NCBI RefSeq assembly: GCF_027924605.1
Contig: NZ_AP027042.1
Location: forward strand, 2,271,524-2,335,523
DNA: 64,000 nt
Direction of reading: 5' to 3'
Source: Dyella sp. GSA-30
GTDB taxonomy: Bacteria > Pseudomonadota > Gammaproteobacteria > Xanthomonadales > Rhodanobacteraceae
Each line of letters begins with the position of its first letter. Positions within the stretch are counted from its first letter, which is position 1. The notes below the pieces were generated by a model. It did no database searches. It worked only from the letters and a program-made list of their open reading frames with translations, and had not been told where the DNA came from. Both the position numbers and the translations under genes were made by a program. Positions 61,822 to 64,000 of this stretch are shown piece by piece.

Positions 61822-63441
61822 TTGGATCTGACGCGGCGTCGATTGCTCAAGTGGACCGCGTTCGGCCTGACGGCCGGCGCGGTTCCTGCACGCCTGCTGG
61901 CGCACTCGATGAGCATGCCGGCGGGAAAGATGACCGGCAGTGCACTGTGCAAGCACGCGGCGACCGAGCCGGTGACCTTGCCGCCCATGCTCGACCCGAC
62001 CCGGCTCAAGGCGTTCGTCGATCCGCTGCCGATTCCCTCAGTAATGCGCGCGACCCATGGCGAGACGCTGAAAATCGCCATGCGCGAAACCGAACAGCGC
62101 CTGCATCGCGATCTCAAGCCGACGCGTGTGTGGACCTATGGTGGCTGCATGCCTGGTCCGACGCTGGAAATGACCAGCGGCCAGCGGCTGCGCGTGGAGT
62201 TTCCCAACGATCTTCCGGGCAAGCATTTTCTGCCGATCGACCACAATATTCATGGCGCCGAGAAAGATCAGCCCGAAGTGCGTGCCATCGTGCATTTGCA
62301 TGGCGGACGTACGCCGACATCCAGCGACGGTTATCCGGACGACTGGTATGTGCCGGGCAAGTCGCGCGTCTATGAGTATCCGAACAAGCAGGATGCGGCG
62401 ACGCTGTGGTATCACGACCACGCGATGGGCATTAACCGGCTCAACATCTACGCAGGCATGTTCGGTCTGGCGCTGCTGCGCGACAAGCACGAAGCATCAT
62501 TGAACCTGCCGCAGGGCGAGCAGGAAATTCCGCTGGTGCTGTGCGACCGCCTGCTCACTCAGGATGCCCAGCTTTATTACCCGGTCTCCGGTCAGCTCGA
62601 TGCACCGTGGGTGCCCGAAGTGTTCGGCAATGCCGTGCTGGTCAACGGCGCTTTGTTGCCCTATCTCGATGTGCAGCCGCGTCGTTATCGCTTTCGCGTG
62701 CTCAATACCGCGAATGGGCGCTTCTTTCATTTGAGTTTGCGCGGTCGCCGTCCGTTTCTGCAGATCGGCAGCGATCAGGGACTGCTCGCCGCACCGGTCA
62801 CGCAGACGAACCTGTTGTTGGCACCGGGCGAGCGGGTTGATCTGGTGATCGATTTTGCCGAGCTTGCCGGCCAGAGCATCGAGCTGATGAACGACGCATT
62901 GCCGGTCATGCAGTTTCATATCCGTAGCGGAAAGGCGAACGACACCAGTCAGGTACCGGCCAAGCTGCGCGATGTTCCGCGCACGGCCGAATCATCGGCA
63001 GTGAAGACGCGGCTGCTCACCCTGGACGAGTACGCCGATTGCGTTGCCGAGCCGATGCTGATGTTGCTCGACGGCAAGCGTTGGCATGAACCGGTGACGG
63101 AACGGCCGAAGCTTGGCAGCACGGAAATCTGGAGCTTCGTGAATCTCACTGAAGATACGCATCCGATTCATTTGCATCTGGTGCGGTTTCAGGTGCTCGA
63201 TCGGCGGCCCTTCGATATCAATACCTGGATGGATTCCAAGACCGTTCGCTACAAGGGGCCGGCGCAAGTGCCGCCGGCGCACGAGCAAGGCTGGAAGGAT
63301 GTGGTGCAGGTTTATCCAGGGATGGTGACGCGCATTATTGCGACGTTCGATGGGTATGCCGGGCGGTATGCGTGGCATTGTCATCTGCTTGAGCATGAGG
63401 CCAATGAGATGATGCGGCCGTTTGAGGTGGTTGCTGGGTAG
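61822..63441 (+). CDS. Multicopper oxidase with Tat signal (CotA/bilirubin oxidase-like)
   Basis: A 539-residue oxidase. The start is TTG with AGGG/AAAG upstream; the N-terminus TRRRLLKWTAFGLTAGAVPARLLA is a twin-arginine signal, as expected for a copper enzyme folded before export. The copper ligands are H-L-H-G-G (VHLHGGRTP), W-Y-H-D-H (LWYHDHAMGI), H-P-I-H-L-H and the C-terminal W-H-C-H-x3-E-H-E, giving type 1 and trinuclear centres. Segment order resembles CotA and phenoxazinone synthase. Substrates may be phenolics, bilirubin or metal ions. It is downstream of the phosphoesterase gene in the same orientation. Confidence 0.93.
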   Translation: MDLTRRRLLKWTAFGLTAGAVPARLLAHSMSMPAGKMTGSALCKHAATEPVTLPPMLDPTRLKAFVDPLPIPSVMRATHGETLKIAMRETEQRLHRDLKPTRVWTYGGCMPGPTLEMTSGQRLRVEFPNDLPGKHFLPIDHNIHGAEKDQPEVRAIVHLHGGRTPTSSDGYPDDWYVPGKSRVYEYPNKQDAATLWYHDHAMGINRLNIYAGMFGLALLRDKHEASLNLPQGEQEIPLVLCDRLLTQDAQLYYPVSGQLDAPWVPEVFGNAVLVNGALLPYLDVQPRRYRFRVLNTANGRFFHLSLRGRRPFLQIGSDQGLLAAPVTQTNLLLAPGERVDLVIDFAELAGQSIELMNDALPVMQFHIRSGKANDTSQVPAKLRDVPRTAESSAVKTRLLTLDEYADCVAEPMLMLLDGKRWHEPVTERPKLGSTEIWSFVNLTEDTHPIHLHLVRFQVLDRRPFDINTWMDSKTVRYKGPAQVPPAHEQGWKDVVQVYPGMVTRIIATFDGYAGRYAWHCHLLEHEANEMMRPFEVVAG

Positions 63442-63467
63442 GTCGTTGCTTCAGTCCCACAACATCG

Positions 63468-63495
63468 TCATCCCGGCGTAGGCCGGGATCCAGTG
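63468..63495. repeat. REP palindrome
   Basis: TCCCGGC-gtag-GCCGGGA (63471-63488) with CGTCA and TCCAGTGGC flanks, a copy of the window's main REP family. It follows the multicopper oxidase gene. Confidence 0.8.
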
Positions 63496-63595
63496 GCTTC
63501 GGTGGTAGGTTGTCGCTGGAGCGTGCATCGCTCTGGCTTGGCGTTCGTGCCAGAAAGTCGCCTGCGGCGTGTTTCGCCCGCCTGCCGGCGGCCGA

Positions 63596-63843
63596 GTTAC
63601 TTTCTTTGCTTGTCCAAAGAAAGTAACCCAAGAAAGGACACCCCTAGTCCGCCGTCCCTCCGCGCCTTCGGCGCTCCAGGACCGTGAGGTTTGGCCGGGC
63701 TTTAGGACGGGACATCCGTGTCCCGTCCTAAAGGCATCGACGTCCTGTCGATGCCCCCTTCGGGGCCTGATCGTCCAAACCTCACTCGGCTCTCGAGGGG
63801 GCCCGAAGAGCTGACGGCTCGCTGCGCATCGCTTGTCGAGAGC
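63596..63843. repeat. Large multi-hairpin (cloverleaf-like) element
   Basis: It opens with a perfect 13-bp hairpin GTTACTTTCTTTG/CAAAGAAAGTAAC (63596-63627), then GCGCC-ttc-GGCGC (63662-63674). An 11-bp closing stem GTGAGGTTTGG (63684-63694) with CCAAACCTCAC (63775-63785) encloses three hairpins in a row: a perfect 15-bp stem (63700-63714 with 63719-63733), an 8-bp stem GCATCGAC/GTCGATGC (63734-63754) and CCCC-ttc-GGGG (63755-63765). A further stem GCTCTCGA/TCGAGAGC (63789-63796 with 63836-63843) encloses GAGC-loop-GCTC. Confidence 0.8.
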
Positions 63844-63881
63844 AAAGCTGCGCTGTGGTGATGTTCTCGCGAGCACCCGGC

Positions 63882-64000
63882 CCCCTCACCCCAGCCCTCT
63901 CCCCCGACAAAGCCAGGGGAGAGGGAGCAGGTAGCGAGAAGACGCAACACTGAGGTTCCCTCAGTCAGTCCCCTCTCCCCTGGCTCCGCCGGGGGAGAGG
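63882..64000. repeat. CCCTCTCCCC-type inverted repeat, cut by the window end
   Basis: The left arm (about 63882-63925) and the start of the right arm (about 63971-64000) match the repeat at 38257-38388 with a few changes. The right arm runs past the end of the window. Confidence 0.75.

Larger units (their letters stand above)
63442..64000. other. 559-base repeat region at the window end
   Basis: No gene is supported. It holds a REP hairpin, the large multi-hairpin element and the left part of a CCCTCTCCCC-type inverted repeat, all listed separately. Short open frames on both strands here follow the palindromes and have no protein-like character. Confidence 0.7.

Noticed and set aside
63684-63785. 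Cloverleaf as a tRNA gene
   Set aside because: The closing stem is 11 bp, the first arm is a 15-bp stem with a 4-base loop, and there is no anticodon loop, T-loop or CCA end.
63442-63990. CRISPR-like array in the repeat region at the window end
   Set aside because: The repeats are inverted, not direct, of different lengths and without regular spacers; no cas gene is present.

Overview
The window is GC-rich DNA (low-to-mid 60s percent by eye) packed with genes of a Gram-negative gammaproteobacterium. Gene content and repeat style point to Xanthomonadales, most likely Rhodanobacteraceae (Dyella, Luteibacter, Rhodanobacter or Frateuria type). The clues are a suf operon led by a suf-specific Rrf2 regulator and followed nearby by a Rieske ferredoxin, many secreted metallopeptidases, TonB-dependent iron uptake, and numerous GTCATCCCGGC-type extragenic palindromes. 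No rRNA, tRNA, CRISPR array, insertion sequence or prophage gene was found.

Layout. 1-5075: 3' end of the suf regulator, then sufBCDS (Fe-S cluster assembly). 5181-9259: TPM/YgcG-like membrane protein, an M13 peptidase, a GNAT acetyltransferase and a Rieske protein. 9465-10574: membrane acyltransferase of lower GC. 10622-15727 (minus): one operon for a tripartite ABC efflux system (outer-membrane factor, FtsX-type permease, ATPase, lipoprotein adaptor) ending in a MipA/OmpV protein. 15989-18136: MtnX-like HAD phosphatase and class III aminotransferase. 18331-25965: two-component system followed by an RND efflux operon. 26260-28391 (minus): a TctDE-like two-component pair.

28447-33232 is the most interesting block. 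A predicted Fur box precedes PepSY membrane protein, DUF2271 protein, DUF4198 protein, ApbE flavin transferase and a membrane-anchored flavodoxin reductase. The DUF2271 protein carries a textbook ApbE flavinylation motif (D-G-V-S-G-A-T), so the block reads as an iron-regulated system that moves electrons from cytoplasmic NAD(P)H to a covalently flavinylated periplasmic protein.

33325-38255: M1 peptidase, membrane protein, DUF6985-like protein and M23 peptidase. 38394-40442 (minus): HutD, GNAT, SET-domain and ComEA-like proteins. 40627-43777: M20 peptidase, YggS and a secreted NlpC/P60 hydrolase. 43997-46433 (minus): an M28 peptidase homologue with a damaged active site and an orphan response regulator. 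46605-48613: rhomboid protease and amino-acid permease. 49018-55057 (minus): RapA, a PKHD hydroxylase and a Fiu-like siderophore receptor with a Fur box. 55329-59797 (minus): two tandem M13 lipoprotein peptidases. 60065-63441: AcpA-type phosphoesterase and a multicopper oxidase.

Between genes lie palindromic repeats of several kinds. Some are simple REP hairpins or REP pairs. One is a 48-bp inverted repeat. Three regions (26016-26204, 48774-48888, 63596-63843) fold on paper into nested, multi-hairpin structures that no gene or terminator explains.
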